Of a stretch of 64,000 nucleotides of DNA, positions 1 through 11,510 are shown one piece after another. The position numbers and the translations under genes are program-made. Below the pieces are notes generated by a model, which worked only from the letters and a program-made list of their open reading frames with translations, ran no database searches and had not been told where the DNA came from. Numbering within the stretch: position 1 is the stretch's first letter; each line of letters starts with the position of its first letter. Where the stretch lies: the NCBI GenBank assembly GCA_025642075.2, contig JAODUO010000473.1, forward strand, positions 256,718 to 320,717, in the 5' to 3' direction. This DNA is from Ridgeia piscesae. Taxonomy: Eukaryota > Annelida > Polychaeta > Sabellida > Siboglinidae.

Positions 1-620
1 TTGTAATATCTATAGAAACATCTATATTTTCTATAAACAAATCAATTTTTTATAGGAAATTATAGGCCCAATAAAATCTATAGAAAAAATCTATAGTTTT
101 CTATAACATATTCTTTAGAAACCTATAGATCCCATGAATGTTATAGAAAATATATAGTTTCCTATAGAAACAGATAGACCCCACAAAATCTATAGAAAAC
201 CTATCGAATTCTTTATAAAACTATAAATAAATCTATAAAATTATAGAAGAAACTATAAGCCCCATAAAATCTGTAGAAAAGTCTGCAGAATTCTATAAAA
301 AAAAAAACTATAGGCCCCATAAAATCTATAGAAAAATCTATAGTTTTTCTATAAAAAAATCTTTATAAAACTATAGATCCCATGAATTCTATAAAAAATG
401 TATAGTTTCCTATATAATTATATAGAAAACTATTGACATAATATCTATAGAAAAATCTATAGAATTGTTTAGAAAACTATAGAAAAATCTATAAAAATTA
501 TATAGAAACCTTTAAGCCCCGCGAAATCTATAGAAAATTATGTAGATTTCTATAGAAAACTGCAGAATTCTATAGAATTCTATAGAAATCTATAGAAAAT
601 CTGTAGTTTTCAATACCATT
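1..620. repeat. CTATAG-rich AT satellite-like tract
   Basis: The stretch is a degenerate tandem repeat of short units built on CTATAGAAAA, with a recurring CCCCATAAAATC phrase about every 60-120 bases. No coding potential is visible. A tract with the same core in the opposite orientation lies at 59400-60060. The start may be cut by the window edge. Confidence 0.75.
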
Positions 621-1128
621 TTTGCCAAGGGTAGCGGCTGAAAAGTACAAACAAACATTATGACAGATAAATCAATTCATTAATGTATATTAGTAAAACT
701 ATATATGAAAACATAACTATATATAATTAGAATATCTAGTAAAATTATAAACGATAAAAAATATGATAATAAATATGTAAATGGCCAATAATATGAATAT
801 ATTGTACATATTAACAGATTAAAGTTTCGGAAACAAAACACATTCTAAAACATTTAGTAAAATCGAATATTTAGTTAAATAGATTATTAAAATATGCGTG
901 GAATATATAACCTGAGTAAGTAATATTACATCTAAAATAGATCAACTGAATAAATAGCTAAAAAGATTCACAGTCCATGGCAAGTAATACTCGTTTATAA
1001 TGATTAGAAAGGACCGGTTACTGGCAGTTGTAAAGTCCGTACCGCACAAAAGAGTTCTTGAAACGATTAGTCCTACAGCGAAGAACACCGTAAGTGCGAG
1101 CGTTACGGATTGCGTAATTACAAATTAC
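621..1128. other. AT-rich spacer without recognised feature
   Basis: Very AT-rich sequence between the CTATAG tract and the first transposon end. I see no gene, tandem repeat or RNA feature in it. Confidence 0.5.
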
Positions 1129-1640
1129 AGTTTCGTGACCATTCTCCGGCTACTAAGGTTTGACGATTGATTTGACTTCTATGGACCATTTAAAAAGATT
1201 TAGCGCCCCGGTCCCTCTAAAAAATGCTGGCATTTTCCGCCAAAGGGCCAAATCCAAAATGGCCGCTGGCACTATCTCGAAAAATTTACGTTTGAACCAA
1301 AGCGCCAAAATCACGTTTGGAGACACTTTTTCGGGTAAGTCGTCCACGAGGATTCCGATTCTGACATCAGTTTAACGCTATGTCATCATTTTGATCCATA
1401 AATCCAAGATGGCTGCCATCTGGTAGAACGAAAATGTGACTTTTGCACCAGAGCACCTAGAAGCATGTATGAAGACACTTTCTCGGGTACGTCGACCACG
1501 ATGATTCCAATTGTGACATCAGTATGACGTTATGACATCATTTTGACCCAGAAATCAAAGACGGCCGCCATCTGGTAGAAATAAAACGTAATTTTTGAAC
1601 CAGACACCTAGAAGCATGTATGAAGACACTTTGTTGGGGT
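1129..1640 (+). repeat. Left terminal inverted repeat made of ~150-bp sub-repeats
   Basis: Three degenerate units follow one another, marked by the phrases ATGGCCGCTGG (near 1258), ATGGCTGCCATCTGG (near 1409) and ACGGCCGCCATCTGG (near 1561), so the spacing is about 150 bp. Each unit also repeats a 'tgaagacactt' phrase and a 'gacatcat' phrase. The block is mirrored at 4960-5467. Confidence 0.8.
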
Positions 1641-1982
1641 ACATTAACCATGACGCTAAATCGATGCACTGATGCAATTTATGAAGGTGACAGATCGAAT
1701 TAAGGTCAATGTCACTTGGGAAGGTCAAGGTCATTCAAGGATAATCTTCAAGGTAATGTATAATGGTTAAGGAATCGAAGTCTTGGACCCAACTAATATA
1801 AACCCCGCTGCCGGACATGATGACTAATGGTTCTAGAAGTGAGCTCCTTTTGGGATGAGTGCCATATTGGCTGTTTTTTTGTACGAGGGAAAAATGTCTT
1901 GTTTAACACAACAAAGGACTGATTTGTTTTAATGAAGCACACTTGCCTTTCAGGTTAATTAATTGCACACAGCTTTTACTGG

Positions 1983-2324
1983 ATGTTTCTGCACCGTCTA
2001 GAACGTCTTGTTCAGGAGTACGAGGCAAACATCCAGGATGATCATACGCGCATCAAAGACGCCAAAACTGTGTCGCAGGCACTGACTGAGAAGGCGTCTG
2101 AGATGCAGGCAGTTACGAAATATAGAACCATCCAACGCGGTGAGCTTCCCACACGCCCTATGCCCACGACGTTCTCCTCAACTACAGAGCCTCAGCGCAG
2201 TCATGCCCTTGCACGCGCGGGTGTGAAAGGTGACCGCCCTGATGCAGCCGAGCAGTCCATCCCTTCCTATAATGGGTTTCATGCTGGCTTGAACATGGAC
2301 CAGGGGAAGAGCAAGGCAATTTGA
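1983..2324 (+). CDS. Transposon-internal small ORF, coiled-coil-like N-terminus
   Basis: This is a 113-codon frame from a true ATG. The first ~45 residues are charged and heptad-like (RLERLVQEYEANIQD onward), which suggests a short coiled coil; the rest is Ser/Thr/Pro-rich and looks disordered. I do not recognise the family. An AATAAA lies shortly after the stop, near 2370. It sits inside the element with 150-bp sub-repeat ends and is probably an accessory or first exon of its protein set. It could also be a fragment of a longer broken frame. Confidence 0.4.
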   Translation: MFLHRLERLVQEYEANIQDDHTRIKDAKTVSQALTEKASEMQAVTKYRTIQRGELPTRPMPTTFSSTTEPQRSHALARAGVKGDRPDAAEQSIPSYNGFHAGLNMDQGKSKAI

Positions 2325-2401
2325 TTGATTGCTCATGTACATGTATAATGTATTCTTGTTGTTGTTACGAAATAAAATTGATTTATTAAGCTTGTTTCCA
2401 T

Positions 2402-2903
2402 ATGTTTTACAGTCAACCGCCCACCAAGTCAGTTGTGGGGGACATCATGGACAAGCTGACTATCATCATCGCCTCTAAGCCCATGCCATTCGTCTTCTTA
2501 GGGGGAGATCATCCCGTGTATGTCCTCATTACCCTGCTAAAAGACGAGAACCCAAACAAATACTGTGGCATTGTGCCAGTTCTTGGCCCCCCAATGTGTG
2601 ATGATGAGTGCTATATACAAGTGCTACAAGGGGAGTGAGCTAGGAGAAGTACTCGTGGCGGGAGGAGTTATTGCCGAGGGCTCCGTCGATCGTGCGCTGA
2701 ATGGCAAACATTACAAGAGGAGGCTGCGTTGCTTGAGGCTGATGCATGAGGCGCTCATGAGTCAGCTGTTGAAGGGGAAGCTCACATCAGACCTAGCTGA
2801 TGAAACAAGGGAGATCCTTCAGTTACTGAGAAATTACGAGAGCGTTGTTGCCCATGCGGCACTGGCGGAGAATGCTGATCTTCACCCAGACGGAGGCCAG
2901 TGA
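2402..2903 (+). pseudogene. Frameshifted transposon protein fragment
   Basis: Two overlapping frames read as one broken protein. The first (2402-2638) contains a hydrophobic stretch, MPFVFLGGDHPVYVLITLL. The second picks up around 2630 and runs to 2903 with an amphipathic helical region (RRLRCLRLMHEALMSQLL). The overlap looks like one frame shift in a single ancestral frame. A TTTTACAG acceptor-like site at about 2411 allows for an exon start. Traces of coding character continue to about 3000 before stops accumulate. I do not recognise the fold; it belongs to the same transposon as the PIN-like ORF downstream. Confidence 0.4.
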
Positions 2904-3401
2904 CATGGCGGACTACTGAAGGGACTTCCTGACCATGAAGGACGCGCTGATGCAGAATGTGCACTCAGTCCACGATGCAACTGGGACGAGTACGTCAGCT
3001 GTCTGCGCGCAATGCTGCCATAGATGGTAGCGTACGACAACAACAGTACGGGATGTGGCTGTGTGAGGTTTGACCAGTTTCTTGCGAGAGCGGGTGTTCA
3101 ATAAAAATGCCTCCCTCCATGCATCCGTTCCTCTGAGCAAACAGTTGACGTTTGCCAAGGAACCAAGCTTGAAGATGCCCGGCGAGAGCTGCTGAGATGG
3201 AGCGGACCGTTCTCAAGGCAGTGATCAACGTGGTTGAGGTCAGTCAACTTGTGGACCTGCCCCAGTTGCTGGAACATCGTGTTGTCGAGGAGTGTATGGC
3301 CTAGTCAGCCCCAACGGCACACACAGGAAGACGCAAAAGAGCAAGCTCATCCCGAAGCTGTCTCTCTCTGCAATATGTAGACCTACGTCGCTCTCGTCGA
3401 T

Positions 3402-4547
3402 ATGGGCATGATCTGGAGTGTGGCAACTTCAACAGCAGAAGATCGGCAGACGCCAGATGACACCCCATGCAAGTGGTCAGACTACGTGCACAAGGTGTCA
3501 TCCATCATCTTTGCTCGCCATGGCAATGCTGACCGTATCATATGCGTGAACGACCCATACGACGCAGCATACTCGACTAAAGACGACGAGCGAGACCTGC
3601 GGGTCCAGGGTAAGGCACATGTCTCCAACACCTACATGAAATTGGCAGACCCTTCCCCCGCCAGAGCGTTTAAATCGGTGCGGTGTATTGTCAGCAACAA
3701 TGGTCGGCTACAAAAATTGATATGCAGCTACCTGACCGACCTAGCACAGAGTGTTGATGCAGAGATTATCTACTCAGTTGGCTCCCACTGCACCAACCTG
3801 TCAACCCAGCAACCGATGCAAAACTACAGCTTTGACCAGTCTGTGGCTGACACTGTCTTCTTCTGCGCTTACGCAATTCTGCGCGAGTCAGGCTACAGTG
3901 GCCCTATTGTCATTGATGCCTCTGATACAGATACCAATGTCGCGGCAGCGGTCATATCATACCAACTGCCAAGTGTATTATGCAGCTGTATGACTGGCTG
4001 TGATGCCAACTCAGGCTTCTACGGTAAGGGTAAAAAGTCGGTGTATGACCAGGTGGCGAAGAGCCATGTGGCGCGACGGCCGCTGTCTCTGTGCGGAGAA
4101 AGCTTTGACCTTGAGAAGGATGTGGTAGAGCAGCTCTTCGAATTCACACACGACATGTCATCTTCTGAGGCCCGTACCGCGAAGTGGAAGAGAATGAAAA
4201 ACAAATCAATCATCCGTCTCCCTCCATATGCAGAGGGCCTACGCCAACACTGCCTCCGGGCCAAATATTTGGCGTATATAATGCGCCACCCGTCCCTGAG
4301 GCACCTCCCCTCGCCACTCGGACATGGCTGGGAGCTGGTGGGTGGTACCTGTCGCCCTGTCCGCCACACGCGACCTCCTCTTCCGACGCTCCTGCACCAG
4401 GGCCAGCAGAAGAGAGCGGGAAAGACGACAGCGAGGAGGAGGATGTTGATGAGAGAGGTGATGTACAGAGGAGGACGGGGGATTTATTTGATTCTGAATG
4501 TAGTGAGGCAGAATGATGCAGAAGCAGAATGCTCTGATTCGGGCTGA
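3402..4547 (+). CDS. PIN/FEN-like nuclease-fold protein of a DNA transposon
   Basis: The 381-codon frame starts at a true ATG. It resembles the large group of uncharacterised invertebrate proteins with a PIN/FEN-like fold. In order: a DPYDAAYSTKDDERD segment (residues ~51-65), matching the group's D-x-Y-x-x-STKD signature; a mixed alpha/beta middle; IDASDTDTNV (~171-180), the acidic DTD motif; and TGCDANSGFYGKGKK (~198-212), matching the GCD-x-x-S-x-F-GKGK motif. The acidic residues of the family are kept, so a metal-dependent nuclease is plausible, but activity is an inference. The C-terminus is Arg/Pro-rich, then acidic. The frame may be the 3' exon of a longer protein, since the sequence just upstream looks partly coding. 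It lies between 150-bp sub-repeat ends. Confidence 0.65.
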   Translation: MGMIWSVATSTAEDRQTPDDTPCKWSDYVHKVSSIIFARHGNADRIICVNDPYDAAYSTKDDERDLRVQGKAHVSNTYMKLADPSPARAFKSVRCIVSNNGRLQKLICSYLTDLAQSVDAEIIYSVGSHCTNLSTQQPMQNYSFDQSVADTVFFCAYAILRESGYSGPIVIDASDTDTNVAAAVISYQLPSVLCSCMTGCDANSGFYGKGKKSVYDQVAKSHVARRPLSLCGESFDLEKDVVEQLFEFTHDMSSSEARTAKWKRMKNKSIIRLPPYAEGLRQHCLRAKYLAYIMRHPSLRHLPSPLGHGWELVGGTCRPVRHTRPPLPTLLHQGQQKRAGKTTARRRMLMREVMYRGGRGIYLILNVVRQNDAEAECSDSG

Positions 4548-4959
4548 TCATATTTCTCAATGTCATATTGATTCATCAGCTACAATGTCGTAACAATGTA
4601 TAGTATAACATGAACGCATAATTGGTTACCTCTAAATATGTTTTAATTGTGTTACGGTGCCATTTGGCTAAATAAAATGGCAAAACATTACCATTTTCAG
4701 GGTAAAATTATTTTTGCTGACATGTTTTATGTGGTTTCATGTGATAACTATTCAAGTTACAGCCATTCAAAAGAGCTTATCGTAACGTATAATTAGTCCT
4801 CTTGTCACACATTCATCAAGTAGTTTTTTACTGCAAGATATCCTTATGGATGTAGTTTGCTTAAAGTACAGCAATACCAAGGGAAACTGGGTTTTGAAAT
4901 TAACATTTGTTCACTGACCATAGTTTTCAAGTATTGTTTTCTACTTTTTTACATACTGT
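4548..4959. other. Transposon 3' region, no gene seen
   Basis: AT-rich sequence between the PIN-like ORF and the right inverted end. An AATAAA at about 4672 could end the transposon transcript. Nothing else is visible. Confidence 0.45.
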
Positions 4960-5467
4960 GCCAATGCAAACTCCAAAAACCCACATCTTCCTTTCTCGTT
5001 CAAGTTACGTTTTCCCTCTACCGGATGGCGGCCATCTTGTATTTCGAGTCAAAATGATGTCATTACGTCATACTGATATCAGAATTGGAATTTTCATGGT
5101 CGACGTACCCGAGAAAGTGTCTTCATACATGCTTCTAGGTGCTCTGGTGAAAAAAGTCACATTTTCGTTCTACCAGATGGCAGCCATCTTGGATTTATAG
5201 ATCAAAATGATGCCATAGCGTTAAACTGATGTCAGAATCGGAATCCTCGTGGACAACCTACCCAGAAAGTGTCTTCATACGTGATTTTTGCCGCTTTGGT
5301 TCAAACGTAAATTTTTCGAGATAGTGACAGCGGCCATTTTTGATTTAGCCCTCTAGCGGAAAATGCCAGCATTTTTTTGAGGGACCAGGGGTTGAACCTT
5401 TTTGAAATGGTCCATAGAAGTCAAATCAATCGGCAAACCTTAGAAGCCAGAGAATGGTCACGAAACT
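4960..5467 (-). repeat. Right terminal inverted repeat made of ~150-bp sub-repeats
   Basis: Inverted counterpart of 1129-1640. The GCCAT of the 'ATGGCNGCCATCTTG' phrase falls at about 5031, 5183 and 5333, again a 150-152 bp spacing. The outer end reads GGTCACGAAACT. Confidence 0.8.
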
Positions 5468-8013
5468 TCAATTCTAGACCCTACTATGGTGAGACAGGAA
5501 ATGGTGCTAACAATGTAATTTAGACCATTTTGAATGTAGTGCCCGGGAGCCGCCGTCTGCAGCGCGTCAGCCGGAAGTGTAACAAGGTAACATTGATTAA
5601 TACAGGTAAAGCTTATGATCAGTGTGTTCAGATATGTGCTAAGAAACAATGAAAATGTTATGATGCTGAAAACTAAAAATTCAGTCAGTATTTATTTATA
5701 AATTACGTTTTTACCAAGTTTGGTTAGTTAACATTTTCTGTTAGTTTCCAGTTATGAGATAACGGATGCTGACTATATTTATCATACTTTTATCAAGTTC
5801 CAACATGCACTTTGACACCACACCTCCAAAATTAGTTTCACCCTCGAGTAGCAGTATTTGTCTGCTTATTGGCTTATGCAATTCAATGATTGTTTGAAAT
5901 CCATGGACAGTTGCTGCACGCATGTTTTAATTATATCTTCATTTAAACTACTTATTTTATCTATAAGTTGTGTTTATTTTGGTGTTTAATTAGCTTTTTA
6001 GATGTGATGTCGGTGTCCACTGGTTAAAGATCTATTGTCACCTGTAAGTGAGAATTGAAAAAAAATTATATTCTATATAATTATAGAGTGAAAATTCATA
6101 TACTTGATTGATATTGTCTGCTGAATTCTCACAATATGGCTGTGTTTCTCACTTTCTGGTCATCTCATAATAACCAGAGGAAATGCCAATTAGGTGATGA
6201 CGCAATGAATTGTTTCACGTTCCTTTGTTGTTGGTTACAGGGAACGGTGGTTGTCGCTCATGCACTTAATTCAAGCATCCACACGTGGACACTGAATGTC
6301 CAGTTTCACTCATGTGTCCACGCTGCAATTGTTGAGAAATAAATTATGTCATACTGGACAGGTGGAGGTGTATCAGAGTAACCTGCCCCAAGCGACAGCA
6401 CCTCTATGAAGGTATGACAACAGTCATAACTGCAATGGGACTTTTGCGATAAGTTGCATTTGGAACCTTGCTTGTGCAGTTCCCTTCACATTGCACCAAA
6501 CTGTATAAAGTCGTACATAGTAATTGAAGTATTGCTTCATATATGTCTAAGATAATAGAGGTGTGACATTAGAATGGAATACTGGACCTAGTACCTGTGT
6601 CATTGGGGTACCAAACAAAGCTGTAATCAGTTGCTTTGTACACTTATGAGTACAGCCACTTGTGTAATTAATAACTTCTCTGTCTTTAATAACATAAATT
6701 AAATAACACATGTCATTATCACAGAATGTATTAAAATATAATATATAAAATACATAAAAATACAGTAACTCTATATGCATTAGGTACAAAGTGGAACATT
6801 AAGATTAGAACAAGTGATACTTGGGAATGGAATGTGATAGTGGAATTCCTTGTCAGTGTGTTGTTATTTAACTTATGGTTACTAATTTGGCCAATGTATG
6901 GTTACTAAAACAATGACATCTTACATGATTATCAAATGAAATTACAAAAAATGAGGACATGTTAATAATCATGTAGAAAAGCGTTTCAAAGTTCTCTATA
7001 TAATACTAATCAGTTAATGCAAGCACTATATTCATTGTACGAATGAAAGCACGACTGATGTTATCAGCTCGTGCATGGAACTACCAGCCACTTCCTGTCC
7101 CAGGCATCCCTGTTAACGCAGATGTCATCTTCGAGAAACAATGATTACACTGGAGGTTGTGCAACAGAACACAAGCTGTCCGACATAACTGTCTACCCAT
7201 CCTGATGAGCCACATAATCCATGTGGTGATGGGAAAAGTTACACTGCCACTAATCACTGTACCACCAGGAGTTGCTGTGATCGGGGCAAATGTGCCAAAA
7301 AAGTAAGGAAGATCTGCTGGCTGCACGGCTCACTCGTTTTGGACATTAGTCAAGTCTTCGAGAGCAGTGTTATATGCCTCATGCTGCTGTCCAAATGAGC
7401 GCAGGGAACCTTGTCCTGATTAGGTGGCTGGTGCATGCTGGCAGTACTCGATGAACACTCCGGCCCAACTTGCTGTGAACCCACCAGTAGCAGCCCACCT
7501 GAGCAACCTGAAATAAAAGTGTTCAGGTATATGACACTGTAAATAAGATGAAAATGAATCAATGATCCTTTTCATTTAGAATATATCATTAAAGACACAC
7601 CACATTTCAAACATGTGGTGCTTTTGAAAAATAGAAAAAATTGTGTGGTAACATTATAGCATATTGCATCTAATTTTGACAATAATGCACTTTTAAATCA
7701 CTGTGTACGCCATCGGAAACCATTGAGGATCTGTTTATATAATTTGGAATAAAATAAATTATGGTATTGCTACTAAGCACAGGAAACATGTTTATTTGAT
7801 TGAACCATTCTGAAGGCTGCCAAACACAAATATCTTGACTAAAACCTATAATGACAACTCCTGTCCGGGTGCATTCAAATATTTGGGTTGTCATCTCATA
7901 TGGATAACCAGAAAAAATTTCAATTAGATTATTAAGGTGAAAAGACTAGGCAGTTACTATGTACGTTTCGCTCATAATTAAAAATTTGATTAATATTCCA
8001 AAGGACTTCAGAG
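5468..8013. other. No recognised gene
   Basis: AT-rich sequence with only short open frames. A block at about 7080-7560 is less AT-rich and on the - strand has an 81-codon frame (ending TGMPGTGSGW), but I cannot match it to a family. It may be a decayed transposon. Nothing else is supportable. Confidence 0.4.
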
Positions 8014-9304
8014 CCTTGTTCCGACATCTTACAGAGTTGTGCCTAAACAATTACCTTATACTGGCACTTAACAGAGTTGTGCCTAAACAATCACCTTGTT
8101 CTGGCATCTTACAGAGTTGTGCCTAAACAATCACCTTGTTCTGGCATCTTACAGAGTTGTGCCTAAACAATCACCTTGTTCTGGCATCTTACAGAGTTGT
8201 GCCTAAACAATTACCTTATACTGGCACTTAACAGAGTTGTGCCTAAACAATCACCTTGTTCTGGCATCTTACAGAGTTGTGCCTAAACAATCACCTTGTT
8301 CTGGTATCTTACAGAGTTGTGCCTAAACAATCACCTTGTTCTGGCATCTTACAGAGTTGTGCCTAAACAATTACCTTATACTGGCACTTAACAGAGTTGT
8401 GCCTAAACAATCACCTTGTTCTGGCATCTTACAGAGTTGTGCCTAAACAATCACCTTGTTCTGGCATCTTACAGAGTTGTGCCTAAACAATTACCTTATA
8501 CTGGCACTTAACAGAGTTGTGCCTAAACAATCACCTTGTTCTGGCATCTTACAGAGTTGTGCCTAAACAATCACCTTGTTCTGGCATCTTACAGAGTTGT
8601 GCCTAAACAATCACCTTGTTCTGGCATCTTACAGAGTTGTGCCTAAACAATCACCTTGTTCTGGCATCTTACAGAGTTGTGCCTAAACAATCACCTTGTT
8701 CTGGCATCTTACAGAGTTGTGCCTAAACAATCACCTTGTTCTGGCATCTTACAGAGTTGTGCCTAAACAATCACCTTGTTCTGGCATCTTACAGAGTTGT
8801 GCCTAAACAATCACCTTGTTCTGGCATCTTACAGAGTTGTGCCTAAACAATCACCTTGTTCTGGTATCTTACAGAGTTGTGCCTAAACAATCACCTTGTT
8901 CTGGCATCTTACAGAGTTGTGCCTAAACAATCACCTTGTTCTGGCATCTTACAGAGTTGTGCCTAAACAATCACCTTGTTCTGGCATCTTACAGAGTTGT
9001 GCCTAAACAATCACCTTGTTCTGGTATCTTACAGAGTTGTGCCTAAACAATCACCTTGTTCTGGTATCTTACAGAGTTGTGCCTAAACAATCACCTTGTT
9101 CTGGCATCTTACAGAGTTGTGCCTAAACAATCGCCTTGTTATGGCATCTTACAGAGTTGTGCCTAAACAATCACCTTGTTCTGGAATCTTACAGAGTTGT
9201 GCCTAAGCAATCACCTTGTTCTGGCATCTTACAGAGTTGTGCCTAAAGAATCACCTTGTTCTGGCATCTTACAGAGTTGTGCCTAAACAATCACCTTGTT
9301 CTGG
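8014..9304. repeat. 40-bp minisatellite, about 32 copies
   Basis: A 40-bp unit (core ACAGAGTTGTGCCTAAACAA plus TCACCTTGTTCTGGCATCTT) repeats without gaps. A second unit type (TTACCTTATACTGGCACTTA variant) appears at about 8051, 8211, 8371 and 8491, spaced 160, 160 and 120 bp, so the left third has a higher-order pattern. The right two thirds are nearly uniform. Copies differ by single bases only. There are no unique spacers, so it is not a CRISPR array. Confidence 0.95.
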
Positions 9305-9532
9305 TGTTTGATGCTCCTTGTTCAATACGAGGCCACCACTCTTTTGCAAGCGTACTGAAAACAACAGAAAGAACTCTGACCTTAAAGTTTTCACACACAG
9401 TCCTGGCAAATTTCATTCCAAATGTCATATTTAATAAGGAATTCTTTTCGTGGAATTCTATTATACATCATCTTCTGGTTTCATAATTCTTTTTCTTCTT
9501 TGTCATATCCACATATCAAACTGTGTCACTCG

Positions 9533-9722
9533 GGTTATCACACCTTGGAATGTGTGCTCCAGGTCATCATACCTTGGAATATGTCCCCCAGGTCATCACA
9601 CATTGGAATCTGTCCCCCAGGTCATGATTGTCATCACACCTTGGAAAGTGTCACCCAGGTCATTACACCCTTGAATGTGTCACTCAGGTCATTACACCCT
9701 TGAATGTGTCACCCAGGTCATA
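9533..9722. repeat. Short minisatellite, ~28-bp units
   Basis: Six or seven degenerate copies of a unit reading roughly CAGGTCATCACACCTTGGAA then TGTGTCCCC, starting 230 bp after the 40-bp array. The last three copies change to ATTACACCCTTGAATG. Confidence 0.8.
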
Positions 9723-9779
9723 CCATATGTTCATTTAATTAGCGCATAAAGTGGTATTATCCCAACCTTAAACATACTG

Positions 9780-11510
9780 ACAAGACATGGGGTTAAATAC
9801 ATTAAAATGTATTTAAGTATAAATACTGTTGAGGGAGTCAAACACAATTACAAATACTTTTAAATGCAAAAGTATTTCAATACAAATACTTTGGAAAGTA
9901 TTTCAAATACTTGTTTCAAATACATTTAATTTTCTGGATATATTATTATATAGTTAAAAAGAAAGCAAATTATGGATCATGATACATCTGGTTCATAGGC
10001 ATTTAAGTAGTATTTTAGACCACAGGCAAACCAGTGCTATGGAGTCTTGTTATTACATCACAGTGGTAATTGACTCAGAAACCTCTATCCACAGACTAAA
10101 GAACAAAGGGGATATTGACATATGGCCACTCTCAGGTACTAATCCATCAATGGGTTCTGAGCAAACAAAAGTTTTGGTCAGTGCCAGGGCCATGGGAGAC
10201 ACCTGCTGTTAAGTGTCTTCTTCAGTAATTAGCACTGTTGGATGAAGTTCCAATGAAGGTATTCAGTTTGGCAGGTATTACATGTGATCTTGAAACAGAA
10301 ACCTTGATATTGACAATGTATTTTTAAAAGTATTTGGAAAAGTAAAATACTTTAGGAAAGTAATTAAATACAAATATTGTTTAATCAGATTTCTTCTTAC
10401 CATAGTTGGCAACTGCCAGGCCACCACTGGCACGAATCTTTGAGACAACATTCTCAGCCAATCGACATCACTGCTGTGTCCTGTGCCCCTAGTGTCCCCA
10501 CCATAGTCATTCACTGTCAACAGCAATGACACACAGCAGCACCTTGTCATCATCGCACAGGCCATTATATTTGTGGTCCAAATATAAATTATGCAAGTCA
10601 AATTCAAACGATGTGACATGTCTATCATCAGCAATGTGACCGAGGAGACAGTGCAGACCGACAGCAGTGCTACACCATTGTCAAACACATAAGTGATTTT
10701 CTCAAAAAATATGCCTAAGAAACCTTAGGCAGACTGTTGTTGTTAAGACCAAAGTTGGATGCATGAAGTTTGACCTACGTCAAACTTTGTGCAGTCAGTT
10801 TTGTAAAATAAATTATAATCCATGAAAGCAAGGCCTGCTTTCAAGGTGTTTTATCTTAAAAATTGAAATGACACTACATGCAGATTGTAATGATGCCAAC
10901 AATTATTTGTACTCAAACATCTTTTGTTGATTTTGAGCGACGCTTACAAAGATTATCACGAAAATGTTCATAATAACTTCTGTATTTAAATTATCAATGG
11001 AATTGCAATATGTATAATTATATATTATATATACATACCATCAACCTTGGCTCCATGGTCAGCAAATGCTGGAGCATACACATAACCAAGACCTAGAAAA
11101 CACAATAATCTATTTTATTACCTCATCTGGGTAGAGTATCATTACAATTTCTTGTAATAAAATATATTACAAATTACTTATATACAATCAAATATTTATT
11201 GCAGTTTTATTAGTTGATACAGTTGTGTTTACATCAACTAGACATAATTAAATTGGTGCAAAAACACAATTGAAAACATGTGACTTAATTCTTTGTACCG
11301 GAAGTGATGTAGAATGACATTCCAAACACATGCATACATGTCAAAAAGGTAATAACTTGTAACCATTTTATTTAAGGCCCTAATCATTTAGACCAGTATT
11401 TAAATACAAATGCCATTGATGAGTTCAAATTCACATACTTTGAAATGCAGTATTTAAATATAAATAGACTGAAAATATTTCAAATACTTTTCAAAATACC
11501 TTTTACAAGA
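9780..11510. mobile_element. Possible transposon with AAATACAAATAC-type ends
   Basis: AAATAC/GTATTT repeats cluster at about 9790-9935, 10320-10380 and 11395-11505. Such repeated phrases are common at the ends of invertebrate and fish DNA transposons. Between them, 10380-10690 is less AT-rich with a 136-codon - strand frame of no recognised family. No target duplication was found. The boundaries are approximate and the call is tentative. Confidence 0.3.

Larger units (their letters stand above)
1129..5467 (+). mobile_element. DNA transposon with long inverted ends and PIN-like ORF
   Basis: The two ends, about 500 bp each, are inverted copies of each other. The outermost shared bases are AGTTTCGTGACC at 1129 and its complement ending at 5467. 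Inside are at least three coding blocks on the + strand (1983-2324, 2402-2903, 3402-4547). The boundary is drawn where the inverted similarity stops. No convincing target-site duplication is visible (only a possible AATT near each end), so the superfamily is not assigned. Disrupted middle frames suggest an old or inactive copy. Confidence 0.75.

Noticed and set aside
8014..9304. CRISPR-like regular array
   Set aside because: No variable spacers; the complete 40-bp unit is repeated, and the genome is eukaryotic.
7081..10690. Harbinger-type nuclease split by the 40-bp minisatellite
   Set aside because: The - strand frames at 7081-7326 and 10278-10688 do not show the expected acidic motifs; the resemblance was too weak.
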